NCBI GenBank assembly: GCA_028274465.1
Contig: CM051455.1
Coordinates: forward strand, 117,961,547 to 118,025,546
Source: Plantago ovata
Lineage: Eukaryota; Streptophyta; Magnoliopsida; Lamiales; Plantaginaceae
Reading direction: 5' to 3'
Length of the DNA stretch: 64,000 bases
The position numbers were made by a program, and so were the translations under genes. The notes below the pieces were generated by a model, which worked only from the letters and a program-made list of their open reading frames with translations, had not been told where the DNA came from and ran no database searches. Positions within the stretch are counted from its first letter, which is position 1. Each line of letters starts with the position of its first letter. Below are positions 9,958 through 21,863 of the stretch, piece by piece.

Positions 9958-11440
9958 TGATGAACGTATTTTTGACGCGTTCATCTTGTCTTTTTTACCT
10001 TCGTTTGCTACCTTTTAGCCTTGTTTTTTGGCTAGTTTTGTAGAATAGTGTCACGTTTTGTGTTTTTTGCATTATCAGGCACTTAGGTACGAAACGGTGT
10101 TTTTGGAGCTAAAAACGAAGCATTTTGGATGAAAAATGACCCCGTTGAAGTTCCTTGATCTCCGTGGACATTTTCGTGAGTGTCCTTAGTTCGAGTTAAG
10201 CCAATAATCACATTTTTGATAACATAGCCTTACCTTGGAAGCAAATTCAAAAGTTCGGGTGGAAGTTTTGGAGTCGTTCAAGTGTTTATGATTGACACAG
10301 CCTATCCATTTGGGCCATAACTTTTTCATACAGCATTGTATTGACCTCAAACCAACTTCCACGCGTAGCTAACTCAAATAGATATCCAACGGTATATTAC
10401 ACGCTCCGATCCGACATCGTATGAGCCCTGTAGAGTGAGTTAAAGTCAGGCGGAAATTCTAGGCAGATTCACTGGAATTCCAGGCGAAGCGCTTGGCCCC
10501 TGTCAAGCCCTTCGCTTGCCAAGCTAAGCGCTTGACAGAAGCCAAGCCCTTCGCTTGGACTCAGATCCAGATCGCGATTTTGGCATTAAAACTCGATTTT
10601 TAGTTATTTTTTCTCATTCTTTTCACTTTGTAATTGCTGGGGAGAGCTCTTTGAAGCTCCATAGCTCAGACCCATTATCTAGAGGCTTGATTATCATCAA
10701 GAAAGACGTGATTACATCCAATTTTATCTTCATTGTATCTTGATCCGTGAGATTTGGGCATTCCACCGTCTCGTGACAATCGGTGGTAACTTGTATCAAT
10801 TCTCCTTATTTTGATTCTGATTATGAATGTTTATTATTGTTATTCATATATGATGTTGTTTGGTTCAAGATCCGTTATGAGTAGCTAATTCATGATTGTT
10901 GGTGGTAGAATGTGGACATGATAGCTAGGGTTATGATTATGCTTGTTGTGCTTTGAACCATTGCGTAAGATCTAAAGTAGCCAATTACAAATCTTCGAAT
11001 ACAAGGTAGTGACAGCCCTTATGGTCGCTTAATACTTCTAGATCATCCATACAATTGGGAGTAGCCAATTCCGTATTTTCGAATGCAAATCATGTGACAA
11101 CTTTGTGGTCAATTAATACTTCTCTATTGTATGTTTAAATGTTCATAGCATGATAGCAAGTTGTAACCCATGGTTTGTCATGTCCACTAAGCTACCACCA
11201 ACATCTTTCTCTATTTGATTTTATCTTCCTCTTGATAGTTTCTGATTTGCATGAGTGCTTGGTTTAATCACACAAACTTGCTTGTTGGTTGATTACAATT
11301 GTTACGCACTAAACAAAGCTACGTTAGGTCCCAAGAGAACGACACTCGGGAACATCTTACCGCTGCACTAAATCTTTTGTGTAGTGAATAAGTGTTCTTT
11401 GGCTACAAACAAATTTAATTGGTGAAAAACGACATCATCA
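9958..11440 (+). mobile_element. Family C 5' LTR (1483 bp)
   Basis: Starts TGATGAACGTA and ends ATCATCA, followed by a tRNA-Asp primer site. It is a distant relative of the A and B LTRs: it shares AATAGTGTCACGTTT near the start and AACGACACTCG near the end, but most of it differs. A block of GCGCTTGGC / CAAGCCCTTCGCTTGG phrases at about 10485-10560 takes the place of the GC boxes of family A. The open frame at 10555-10743 is not a credible gene. Confidence 0.85.
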
Positions 11441-11443
11441 ATT

Positions 11444-11461
11444 TGGCGCCGTTGTCGGGGA
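11444..11461 (+). promoter_or_regulatory. Primer binding site, tRNA-Asp
   Basis: TGGCGCCGTTGTCGGGGA is complementary to the 3' end of plant tRNA-Asp with one mismatch. This primer is typical of the Tat and Athila lineages. The 190 bp that follow are leader. Confidence 0.9.
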
Positions 11462-11653
11462 CTTAACTCCTTTGGTTTAGTGTTTAACTTTTGTTTCTTA
11501 CCAACTTCACTTTCTTATCTCATTTCTTTCCCCCTATTTCTTTGTTACTTTGTGTGCTTGTGCTCTTGGTTGAGTTTATATATCATAGTATAGCTTTTTG
11601 TTTTTGTTGCGGAACTACTCCTTTTGGGCTTGTCTTTGTGTCTGTAGGATTTC

Positions 11654-12067
11654 ATGAATGACTTGCATTGTGAAGCTGGTGGGGACAATGATGGAGATGC
11701 TTATAGGAAGCATTTGTTCCAGTTGTTGTATGGAAAACCTGGAAGGTCTTGTATAGCCTTGGATAAAGACTGCAAGAATTTTTATGTCGACCCTTCGTAC
11801 TACTCCATCCTTCCCACATACGATGGACTTGGGAATCCTAGAGAATTCTTGGAGACATTTGAGGTTCGTGTGTTGAGGCTTCCTTGTATGAATGAGGAAA
11901 GAATTCTTCTATCACCTGAACAGATTTGCATATGCACGTTTGGTGGAGCTATGAGAGGACCGGCTAAGGAATGGCTTACGTATCACCTAGAAGGATCATT
12001 GAGAGCCTGGAACGAAATAGCTAATAGTTTTCTGCGTTGGAATTCTATGCGTTTCATGCCATGGACG
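11654..12067 (+). pseudogene. Family C gag, N-terminal part, Athila/Tat-like
   Basis: A frame opening MNDLHCEAGGDNDGD and continuing through SYYSILPTYDGLGNP, REFLETFEVRVLRLP and GPAKEWLTYHLEGSLRAWNE, which is the plant Ty3/gypsy capsid pattern closest to Athila-type gag. At about 12067 it passes without warning into family A 3' non-coding sequence, so only the N-terminal capsid part remains. No TSD marks the joint, so it looks like a recombination or deletion joint rather than an insertion. Confidence 0.75.
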
Positions 12068-12208
12068 TCTCGCTTGGCTTGTCACATTTATGTATTGCAC
12101 TTAGTTAAGCTTGGTAGTCTCGACATCACTTAGTGGTGTTTTCTCTACTGCGGTTCACGAAGGCCTTTATAATAAGATGATGCATGTTAGGGTCTTATGG
12201 TTGTTTTT
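12068..12208 (+). mobile_element. Family A 3' region, left piece
   Basis: Matches 52246-52383 and 59447-59575 in the other copies (CTCGCTTGGCTTGTCACATTTATG onward). It is interrupted at 12208 by a minus-strand family A element and resumes at 18649; TTTTT is duplicated at both sides. Confidence 0.9.
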
Positions 12209-13500
12209 TGATGAATGCGCTGGATAACGTGTTCCAACGCGAATATCAAATAAATTTGTTATTTAGCCAAAGGCAATTCACAACTACAACGAAAACTGTA
12301 GTGTAGCAGTAGAATGACCTCGAGTGTCGTTCTCTAAGGACTATAACTAACTTTATCTATTTAACTAAAGGATATAAAAACAGCAGACGGTATAGCAAAG
12401 GTTTTTCTAATAGATAATGGAGATTGGTGATAGTATGATCCTTCAAAGCATAACGGGTTAATAATCATGCGTAAATTCCTCAGTTTTGCATGGAGATCTT
12501 TGATCAATCAATTGTCATGTTGTAATTATTAAACACTACGAAGATATAGATACTGACAAGTCAAACACTATTGTCCAATTGTGTTCTGTAATTATTCAAC
12601 ACTACGAAGATATAGATATGCATAGGTCGACGAGGGTCCAATTGTGCATAATAATTAACCAACATACGAAGATATAGGTTGGATCAACGAAATAAAGCAA
12701 TAACACGGAGTATAATGCGCGATATAGCCATTAGCATGATTATCTACCCTTCGCTAAGAATTCACATACTACCACCAACGATAAGTTTAGCTACTCATAG
12801 TTGTCATGCAATCAACAGAAATCATAGAAGAAAACATGTTGAGAGATATATAAAAATAAGTAGAATAAACCGTAAGATACAATTTTACCGAAGGTTGTCA
12901 GTCTCCGAAGAATCGCGATCTTACAAGCTCCAAACTGCTATGAAAAAGTATCTCCTAAGCTAAGAACCCCCAGAACAGGCTCTGGGAAGTTCCTACCTAA
13001 AACTACAGAGAAAGGTGAGAGAATAGGTCTGGAAAAGTATGAATTTCGGAGAAAAACTGAGCAACTATATATAGACCTCGAATTTGTGTGGGGCGAAGGG
13101 CCCCACACACCGGGCGATTCGCCTGGTGTGGGGCGATTCGCCCGGGAGCTTTTTTCGGGAATTTCTGCGTTTTCGACGCATTTTTTGATTTCTTCCCCTT
13201 TTCGAACTCGGTTTCTAACTTCTAGTGGCCTTCTAACCTCCAGATTCGACCCCTATACTCCAAATCCTATCCGGAAACTTTCAGATACTCCAAATAGGCT
13301 TCTGAAACACCAATTCCTTGTCAATTTCAATGTAATTGCCCGGAAATCTTCGTTTTTCAACCAAAACCTGTAAAATAAAAACTAAAGGGAAACGTGACAC
13401 TATTCTAATAAAATGCACTAAAATATAGCTAAATTAACATAGAGGATAGCTAAAATAGGTGAAAAAGACTCAAATGAAAGTGTAAAATACACATTCATCA
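12209..13500 (-). mobile_element. A1 3' LTR
   Basis: 1292 bp, minus strand, TGATGAATGTG at 13500 to ...TCATCA at 12209. A GC-rich block with GGCGATTCGCC phrases (about 13085-13145) lies just before the TATA stretch. Confidence 0.93.
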
Positions 13501-15101
13501 AACTCCCCAAACCGAACCTTTGCTTGTCCTCAAGCAACTAAGCTAGACTCTAATGCAAAAAACAATGCAACACATAAAATGGAGTCTCATGCCAAATAAA
13601 ATGAACTAATCTACTGAATCTATCAAATAACATATGAACAAAAACCATATAAATCAAAGCATGAATATAAGTTGAAGAATACCTCGATTAACTTACACAT
13701 CCACATAAGCTCTTATGTCAAGACAAGATAGTCTCTCGTAACATTCTCTACCTGGACCTAGTCAGTGACGACGTAATGAAGCATGCTAAGATTCGAATGG
13801 TTGTCCCGTGCCTATGAAACTGAGGACTTACTGTTGTTCACCAAGTTTAAGACTTTCCCTCAAAGAGGTCGAACCAGTACTGACTCTCATCAAACGAAGG
13901 AGGGTTCCCTATAAAAGATAACACTCCCCTATTCTACCCATCTCTCAAGTAGAGTCTTAAGCTATTCACCACTTCCTGAATGGCAGGACGAGGGTGGTCT
14001 AGAACAGATGACACTCAAAAACAAAAGGCAAAAATAGAAAATTACAAACACGATTACGAACATTACAAGAATTGGAAAATGAGACACAACACTTCGCTAA
14101 ACTGCTATTTGGCTTTCTTTTTTGGACCCTTCTTTGCTTTTTTGGGGTCTTCTTTTTTTTTTTTATCTTTTTCTTTCCAGTTTCTTTTTTCCTTCCTTTT
14201 TTTTTCTTTTTTCCTGGAATTTTTTATCTTTTTTTTTTTTGATTTTTTTTTTTTTTAGCCAGCAGTAGCATAACAAAAAGAGAAACAAAATGACTTACAC
14301 GACTTCCCCAAACCTATTCGAAAGAATAAGTTGGAGTACAAAATTTACGGAAAAGGAAAAATAAACTCACAATACGGAAATGAAAAACGAAAAACAAGTC
14401 TACGATGGTGTAATTCCCTCGCCAAACCTATTCGGAAGAATAGGTTATAAACAAAGGATCACACTATCTCCTTCCTAGGCATTTAGCAATCTCAAAGCAT
14501 GGTAAAGACTTGTTGCCTCTTAGGTACATAATTACTCGGGAAAACAACCATAAGACCCTAACATGCATCATCCTATTATAAAGGCCTTCGTGAACCGCAA
14601 TAGAGAAAACACCACTAAGTGATGTCGAGACTACCAAGCTTAACTAAGTGCAATACATAAATGTGACAAGCCAAGCGAGAAAAACCTCAAACAAATTCAT
14701 AGAGATGAAGCATATGATTAATGGCATAGTTAGTTGATATACCCAATACAAAAGTTCAAAAAATTCGGCAATAAACTCCATATAAAACATGCAAGACTAT
14801 CCTAGGAAAGCAGTAAACGTGCAAATGCAAAAAATTTCACGAGTTTATCATAAGCAAGATAAGTATAGAGATAACCAGCGATAACCTCCTCCCCAAACCT
14901 GAACGTCGTCGCTCGTCCCGGACGTCGAAAGTGGCTAACGCTTGTATAAGTGACCTATAATACTCAATCAAACTCGTGAGAAAATAAAACAACAAAACAC
15001 ACTAACCTTCAGTGGAGGCGATAAAGAAAGCGATAAAAACTCCGCGTTGCCTCCCGGATAGCGTCATTGTTTAAAGTCTTTGACTCGACTCCTGTCTGCG
15101 C
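13501..15101 (-). mobile_element. A1 3' non-coding region
   Basis: No gene. It holds the polypurine tract beside the 3' LTR, the purine-rich run (14105-14262 on the minus strand), twin hairpins at 14311-14332 and 14425-14446, and a polypurine-like site at about 14886-14900. The open frame at 13980-14258 is a poly-T artefact. Confidence 0.85.
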
Positions 15102-17261
15102 CTAGCTCTTCTTTTTGCGGGTACTAGACTTCCCCTTCATGGATCTCCTCCTCATGCCACGAACCTATGAATAAGAAAGAACATAGGCTGCAAGACCACA
15201 GTAGTGAGTAGTGTAAGAAATATCATGCAGATCAGGTGGATCAGATATGGCTTGCAACACGTGTTGCTTGCCATCCACTTCAATAGTGCAAGTTCTTTGG
15301 TAGATGTCCATCACGGAGCGTAGCTTAGTCAAGAACGTTCACCCCAACAGAATGACATCCCCCGTCCCAGGTGCAGACGCCGGCATAACTACAAAATTGG
15401 TGTATACAGAAGCTTCACCAATCTTGACCAACACATTTTTCACAACGCCTTCGGATCTCACAAAGGATCCATCCGCCAGTTGCACAATAGCCCTATGGTC
15501 AGATAGTTTTCCAAGGCTACTCTTCTCAAACACATTCAAAGGGAGCACGTTAGAGTAGGATCCCGTGTCTAGTGTGGCACGGACATCTTCATGCTCACCA
15601 ATCCTGAACTTAACATTGAAGCTTTTAGGGAGTGGCTCGGGATCATCTTGCTCTCCTTCACTCTCGTCAGAACCAAGGTCCTTCTCTTCTTACTTAGCCT
15701 GTGGAGGTTCTTCCTTCTTGCAACATTCGCACTTAGCAACCTTCTTGATGGTGATTTTGACAGGTAGATCATCAGCCAATGTAATGGAATTTGACTTCTC
15801 AGTGTTGCTAGACAGTTTGCCTTGTTCCCTACTTGCTCCTCGGTCGATCAATTCTTGCATCTTTTGATGGGCAAGCCTAGTGCTTTCTTCCAACCTATCA
15901 AGCCTTGCCCTAGTCTTCTCAGAATCTTCTTCATAACGTTTGAGAAAACTTTGGGTGTGATCAACCATCTTTTGCAAGTTCTCCATCAGTTGAGCCGTCT
16001 TCGACTTCGGTGGCTCTTTCGGAGCGGGGTTTTCGCAGTGGTCATTACCATAGTTAAGCCTACTACGGTCTTGGTTAGGGCCATAAGTTTGGCTAGCCGG
16101 TGCATATCCTTGATTGATTCGGAATCCTCTTCTCCAAAATCCACCTCGAGGATTCCTACCGTTTTGTCCGTAGCTAGCCTCTTGAGTACCAAACTCCATA
16201 GCAAAGGCTTCCTCTTTGCCTCCTCGAGCCCAGTTGTCATCATCATACGCAAGCTCCGATCTACACATATGAGCCCCATGCCCATAGTTCTTGCATATTC
16301 GGCATACTTCGTTCGAAACAGTTGTTCCAGTGGCGCTCTTGAGGACTTGCTTCAATTCGTTGGTAAAGCACTCGAATTGATCCCCATTCCCCCTATACAT
16401 AGGGGCTTCTTGAGTCGGTGGAGCTTCAGGTCCTCGTCTCCTAACCATCGCTCTTGGGTCCTTGAACTGCGAACCCTTAGCAAGCCTTTCGAAAACTGCC
16501 CAGACGGCTTCTGCGGTTTCCTCCCAAATATTGCCTCGGCATTGGAAATCCACCACTTGTTGGTTCTCGAAGGTTAGTCCATTGTAGAAGTGTTGGACTA
16601 GGTCAGAAAGTCCAAAACCATGGTGAGGGCACTTGTTCGTGAGATCTTGGAACCTCTCAAACGCGGTGTAGATGGTCTCATCATAGTCCTGCTTGAATCC
16701 AGTGATTTGCGCCTTTAGCGCGGTAGTCAAGGTGTGAGGAAAGTATTTCTCCATGAAAGCTGAAAAAACTTTCTCCCAAGTGTCCAGCGAGCCTGCTGGT
16801 AGAGAACTCAACCATGACTTGGCTCTGTCGCCAAGTCCCATAGCAAAAACCTTCATCCTCAACTCATCCGTTGTTATTTCAGCTCCGGGTCATGGGAGTT
16901 GGTTGACGAAATCATCGATATCGTGCAAGTACCCCATCACATCTTCCCTTGATAAGCCATAGAACCTCGGAAGTTGTTGGAATGCGTGGTTCTTGATTTC
17001 CAGATCTCGAGTTGCAGACGAAAGAACAATCGCCGGTCCCCTCATACGATCCTTGGAGGGTTGAACCCATGCTTTCAGTGGTCTAGCTTCTGCCATTCCG
17101 TCGATTTCCTTGAAAAGACTGTGTAGAGATTCAGAGAAATCGGTATCCTCTATTTCCTCTAGCTCAGGCCTTTGAAGTAGTCGCCTTCTTTGGTGGTAGA
17201 CTCTGTCGATCTCAGCAATTGAATCAGCAAGCGATGTTCCCCTAGATCGTGTATGTGGCAT
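15102..17261 (-). pseudogene. A1 gag-protease, fossil
   Basis: From the N-terminus: a start reading MPHTRSRGTSLADSIAEIDR, a capsid domain (LKAWVQPSKDRMRGPAIVLS ... DIDDFVNQLP ... WEKVFSAFMEKYFPHT), one zinc knuckle CRICKNYGHGAHMC (C-x2-C-x4-H-x4-C), a coiled-coil-like stretch (RLDRLEESTRLAHQKMQEL), an acidic linker, a retropepsin with DTGS and VILLG, and a basic end MKGKSSTRKKKS. Gag would build the particle and the protease would mature it. The frame stops after the protease and no RT follows. It has a few breaks. Confidence 0.88.
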
Positions 17262-17385
17262 ACACTATCTGTAACAGACTAGGAAAGCATTATCAGAGAG
17301 AGATTAAAAAGGAAAACTAAAACTAATAGAATTAGGAATTGAATGCTGAAAATATAAACAAATTAAACAGAAAAAAGGAGTATAG

Positions 17386-17403
17386 TCCCCGGCAGCGGCG
17401 CCA
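17386..17403 (-). promoter_or_regulatory. A1 primer binding site, tRNA-Asp
   Basis: On the minus strand TGGCGCCGCTGCCGGGGA, three bases after the 5' LTR, matches the tRNA-Asp 3' end with one mismatch. Confidence 0.92.
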
Positions 17404-17406
17404 ATT

Positions 17407-18643
17407 TGATGAACGCGCTGCATGTCGTGTTCCAACGCGAATATCAAATAAATTTGTTATTTAGACAAAGGCAATTCACAACTACAATGAAAACCGTAGT
17501 GTAGCAGTAGAATGACCTCGAGTGTCGTTCTCTAAGGACTATAACTAGCTTTATCTATTTAACTATAGAATATAAAAACAGCAGACGGTATAGCAAAGGT
17601 TTTTCTAACAGATAATGGAGATTGGTGATAGTATGATCCTTCAAAGCATAATGGGTTAATAATCATACGTAAATTCCTCGGTTTTGCATGGAGATCTTTG
17701 ATCAATCAATTGTCCTGCTGTCTTCCGTAATTATTCAACACTACGAAGATATAGATATGCATAGGTCGACGAGGGTCCAATTGTGCATAATAATTAATCA
17801 ACATACGAAGATATAGGTGGGATCAACGAAATAAAGCAATAACACGGAGATATAGCCATTAGCATGATTATCTACCCTTCGCTAAGAATTCACATACTAC
17901 CACCAACGATAAGTTTAGCTACTCATAGTTGTCATGCAATCAACAGAAATCATAGAAGAAAACATGTTGAAAGATACATAAAAATAAGTAGAATAAACCG
18001 TAAGATACCATGTTTCCGAAGGTTGTCAGTCTCCGAAGAATCGCGATCTTACAAGCTCCAAACTGCTATGAAAAAGTATCTCCTAAGCTACGAACCCCCA
18101 GAACAGGCTCTGGGAAGTTCCTACCTAAAACTACAGAGAAAGGTGAGAGAATAGGTCTGGAAAAGTATGAATTTCGGAGAAAAACTGAGCAACTATATAT
18201 AGGCCTCGAATTTGTGTGGGGCGAAGGGCCCCACACACCGGGTGATTCGCCTGGTGTGGGGCGATTCGCCCCACGTCCCGGGCGATTCGCCCGGGAGCTT
18301 TTTTCGGGAATTTCCGCGTTTTCGACGCGTTTTTGGATTTCTTCCCCTTTTCGGACTCGGTTTCTGACTTCTAGTGACCTTCTAACCTCCAGATTCGATC
18401 CCTAGACTCCAAATCCTATCCGGAAACTTTCAGATACTCCAAATAGGCTTCTGGAATACCAATTCCTTGTCAACTTCAATATAATTGCCCGGAAATCCTC
18501 GTTTTTCAACCAAAACCTGTAAAATAAAAACTAAAGGGAAACATGACACTATTCTAATAAAATGAAATATAGCTAAATTAACATAGAGGATAGCTAAAAT
18601 AGGTGAAAAGACTCAAATGAAAATGTAAAATACACATTCATCA
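17407..18643 (-). mobile_element. A1 5' LTR
   Basis: 1237 bp. A TATA box (TATATATA, 18194-18201) lies downstream of a GC-rich block with alternating GGGGCGATTCGCC phrases (about 18218-18296). Transcription would start shortly after the TATA box, on the minus strand. Confidence 0.93.
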
Positions 18644-18648
18644 TTTTT

Positions 18649-19690
18649 CCCGAGTAATTATGAACCTAAGAGGCAACAAGTCTTCACCATGCTTTGAGAT
18701 TGCTAAATGCCTATGAAGGAGGTAGTGTGAGGTCGTGTGATCCTTTGTTTATAACCTATTCTGCCGAATAGGTTTGGGGAGGGGGTTACACTATCATTAG
18801 ACTTGTTTTTTATTTTCCATTTCCGTGTTGTGAGTTTATTTTTCCTTTTTCGTAAATTTGTACTCCAACCTATTCTTTCGAATAGGTTTGGGGAAGTAGT
18901 GTGAGTCATTTTCTCTCTTTTGTTATGCTACTGCGGGCTAAAAAAAATCGAAAAAAACGAAAAGAAAAAATTCCATAAAACAAAAAGAAAGAAAAAAAGA
19001 AACTGGAAAGAAAAAAAAGGAAAAAAAAAGAAGAGAAAAGACCCCAAAAAAGCAAAGAAGGGTCCAAAAAAGAAAGCCAAATAGCAGTTTAGCAAAGTGT
19101 TGTGTCTCATTTTCCAGTTCTTGTAATGTTCGTAATCGTGTTGTAATTTTCTATTTTTTGTCTTTTGTTTTTGAGTGTCATCTGTTCTAGACCACCCTCG
19201 TCCTGCCATTCAGGAAGTGGTGAATAGCTTAAGACTTTACTTGAGAGATGGGTAGAATAGGGGAGTGTTATCTTTTATAGGGAACCCTCCTCGTTTGATG
19301 AGAGCCAGTACTGGTTTGACCTCTTTGAGGAAAAGTCTTAACATGGTGGAACAGCAGTAAGTCCTCAGTTTCATAGGCACGGGACAACCATTCGTATCTT
19401 ATCATGCTTCATTACATCGTCACTGACTAGGTCCAGGTAGAGAATGTTACGAGAGAATATCTTGTCTTGACATAAGTGCTTATGTGGATGTGTATAAGTC
19501 AATCGAGGCATTCTTCAACCTATATTCATACTTTGATTTATATGGTTTTTGTTCATATGTTATTTGATAGATTCAGTAGATTAGTTCATTTTATTTGGCA
19601 TGAGACTCCATTTTATGTGTTGCATTGTTTTTTTGCATTAGAGTCTAGCTTAGTTGCTTGAGGACAAGCAAAGGTTCGGTTTGGGGAGTT
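18649..19690 (+). mobile_element. Family A 3' non-coding region (host copy of A1)
   Basis: Continues the piece at 12068-12208 after the A1 insertion. No gene. It contains twin hairpins at 18753-18774 and 18867-18888, the purine-rich run 18941-19080, and the polypurine tract (TTTGGGGAGTT) ending at 19690. Frames at 18703-18909 and 18928-19209 on the minus strand are shadows of this structure. Confidence 0.9.
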
Positions 19691-20138
19691 TGATGAATGT
19701 GTATTTTACACTTTCATTTGAGTCTTTTTCACCTATTTTAGCTATCCTCTATGTTAATTTAGTTATATTTTAGTGCATTTTATTAGAATAGTGTCACGTT
19801 TCCCTTTAGTTTTTATTTTACAGGTTTTGGTTGAAAAACGAGGATTTTCGGGCAATTATATTGAAGTTGACAAGGAATTGGTGTTCAAGAAGCCTATTTG
19901 GAGTATCTGAAGGTTTTCGGATAGGATTTGGAGTCTAGGAGTCGAATCTGGAGGTTAGAAGGCCACTTGAAGTCAGAAACCGAGTCCGAAAAGGGGAAGA
20001 AATCCAAAAACGCGTCGAAAATGCGGAATTCCACGAATTTTACTCCCAGACGAATCGCCCGGGACGTGGGGCGAATCGCCCCACACCAGGCGAATCGCCC
20101 GGTGTGTGGGACCCTTCGCCCCACACAAATTCGAGGCC

Positions 20139-20146
20139 TATATATA
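20139..20146 (+). promoter_or_regulatory. LTR TATA box
   Basis: TATATATA in the family A LTR. The same box lies at 18194-18201 (-), 46120-46127 (-), 47698-47705, 48729-48736 and 54055-54062 in the other 5' LTRs, each time just after a GC-rich block. Confidence 0.75.
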
Positions 20147-20540
20147 GTTGCTCAGTTTTTCTCCGAAATTCATACTTTTCCAGACCTATTCTCTCACCTT
20201 TCTCTGTAGTTTTAGGTAGGAACTTCCCAGAGCCTATTTTGGGGGTTCGTAGCTTAGGAGATACTTTTTCATAGCAGTTTGGAGCTTGTAAGATCGCGAT
20301 TCTTCGGGGACTGACAACCTTCGGTAACATTGTATCTTACAGTTTATTCTACTTATTTTTATATATCTTTCAACATGTTTTCTTCTATGATTTCTGTTGA
20401 TTGCATGACAACTATGAGTACCTAAACTTATCGTTGGTGGTAGTATGTGAATTCTCAGCGAAGAGTTGATAATCATGCTAATGGCTATATCGCGCATTAT
20501 ACTCCGTGTCATTGCTTTATTTCGTTGATCAGGCGCAACC

Positions 20541-20710
20541 TATATCTTCGTATGTTGATTAATTATTATGCACAATTGGACCCTTGTCGACCTATGCATA
20601 TCTATATCTTCGTAGTGCTGAATAATTACGGAACACAATTGGACAATAGTGTTTGACTTGTCAGTATCTATATCTTCGTAGTGTGTGATAGTTACAACAG
20701 GACAATTGAT
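20541..20710 (+). repeat. Three direct repeats of 62-66 bp inside the LTR
   Basis: Units start at 20541, 20603 and 20669, each opening TATATCTTCGTA and continuing to a CACAATTGGAC-like phrase. All family A LTRs carry the array in some form, with unit number varying between copies. Confidence 0.8.
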
Positions 20711-21001
20711 TGATCAAAGATCTCCATGCAAGACCGAGGAATTTACGCATGACTATTAACCCGTTATGCTTTGAAGGATCATACTATCACCAATCTCCAT
20801 TATCTGTTAGAAAAACCTTTGCTATTCCGTCTGCTGTTTTTATTCTAAATTAGATTTGATAAAGCTAGTTATAGTCCTTAGAGAACGACACTCGAGGTCA
20901 TTCTACTGCTACACTACGGTTTTCGTTGTAGTCGTGAATTGCCTTTGGCTAAATAACAAATTTATTTGATTAATCGGGACCCGACAACTCTCGGTTCATC
21001 A

Positions 21002-21474
21002 AGGAGCGACCACGACAGAATGAGGCAATGCAAGCTCTAGAAGATGCTTAGAAAGAACTCAAAGAGATGTCACAGACAAAAAGAAAAAGGCATGAAGTGT
21101 TCCTAGCATAAATTATCGAGGAGCCTAAGGGTATGGAGAACGTCTCTTCAAAACCCAAAGAGCTTACCGATCACGGGGATGTCTGGATTCTTCACGTTGA
21201 CGGATCTTCCTCGGGAAAAAATGGCGGGATAGGAATATACTTCAAAAGTACGGGAGGAGCAGAGCTCGAGTACGCTGTTACTCTAAGCTTTCCGGTCTCA
21301 GCAATGAAGCCGAATATGAAGCTATCCTCATCGCTCTACGTATGGCAAAGGCACTTGAAGTGAAGAAGCTCCACCTCTTCACGCCGAAAAGCAAATCTCG
21401 GGAAAGTTCAAAACCAAGAAGGACTCACTGCCCGAATACAAGAACGCCATCACGGAGGTAAGCAACTAGTTATG
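21002..21474 (+). pseudogene. Tat-type pol fragment, second RNase H (copy 2)
   Basis: Same fragment as 861-1333, differing at only a handful of sites, with the same left joint to a family A LTR and right joint to a family B LTR. Fossil; encodes only part of an RNase H. Confidence 0.8.
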
Positions 21475-21863
21475 CCAATCCAATATCGTATGAAAGACTG
21501 GTGCCCAAAATACTAAGACTATGCAAATGGAATTTCACTTCAAAGGCTCCAAAATCTTCATCCAAACTCCGAATGAACTACCGTTTCCGCCTCATACAAG
21601 ATATCTCGAATCTTTCATGTTCTCCTTGGCCTTGGGCACGGTTTTGAGCCCCTTGACACACCACGGGTGATCTTGTTGCACCAAAACTTCAAGGTTTCGC
21701 CATAATTCCTATCCAAAAATGCGTTTTTCACCTAAAACCTGAAAATAACAAAAGAAACGGGAAACTTGACACTATTCTAATAAAATGCACTAAAAATGCA
21801 AGCTAGAGGATAGCTAAATAGGTGAAAAAGAATTGAATGACAGTGTAAAAAACGCTGTCATCA
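21475..21863 (-). mobile_element. Family B LTR fragment (copy 2)
   Basis: Equivalent of 1334-1722. On the minus strand it begins TGATGACAGCG, and the element's polypurine tract lies to its right. Confidence 0.85.

Larger units (their letters stand above)
12209..18643 (-). mobile_element. Family A element A1, both LTRs, gag-protease only
   Basis: A whole-length 6435-bp insertion flanked by TTTTT (12204-12208 and 18644-18648). On the minus strand: 5' LTR 18643-17407, tRNA-Asp primer site, gag-protease 17261-15102, a 1.6-kb non-coding tail, and 3' LTR 13500-12209. There is no RT, RNase H or integrase. The LTRs differ by roughly 3 percent by eye, and one has one fewer of the internal 62-66 bp repeat units. 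The coding region has a few breaks. It landed in the tail of another family A copy in opposite orientation. Confidence 0.95.
19691..21001 (+). mobile_element. Family A 3' LTR (full length, 1311 bp)
   Basis: TGATGAATGTG to TCATCA. The order of parts is clear: U3 with a GC-rich block (about 20040-20127), TATA box 20139-20146, then three 62-66 bp repeat units with TATATCTTCG at 20541, 20603 and 20669. Its right flank is a Tat RNase H fragment, as at 861. The element's 5' half is missing or replaced by family C sequence at 9958-12067. Confidence 0.93.

Noticed and set aside
9958-21001. One single element with a C 5' LTR and an A 3' LTR
   Set aside because: LTRs are of different families and flanks give no target duplication, so a joint between two elements is the simpler reading.
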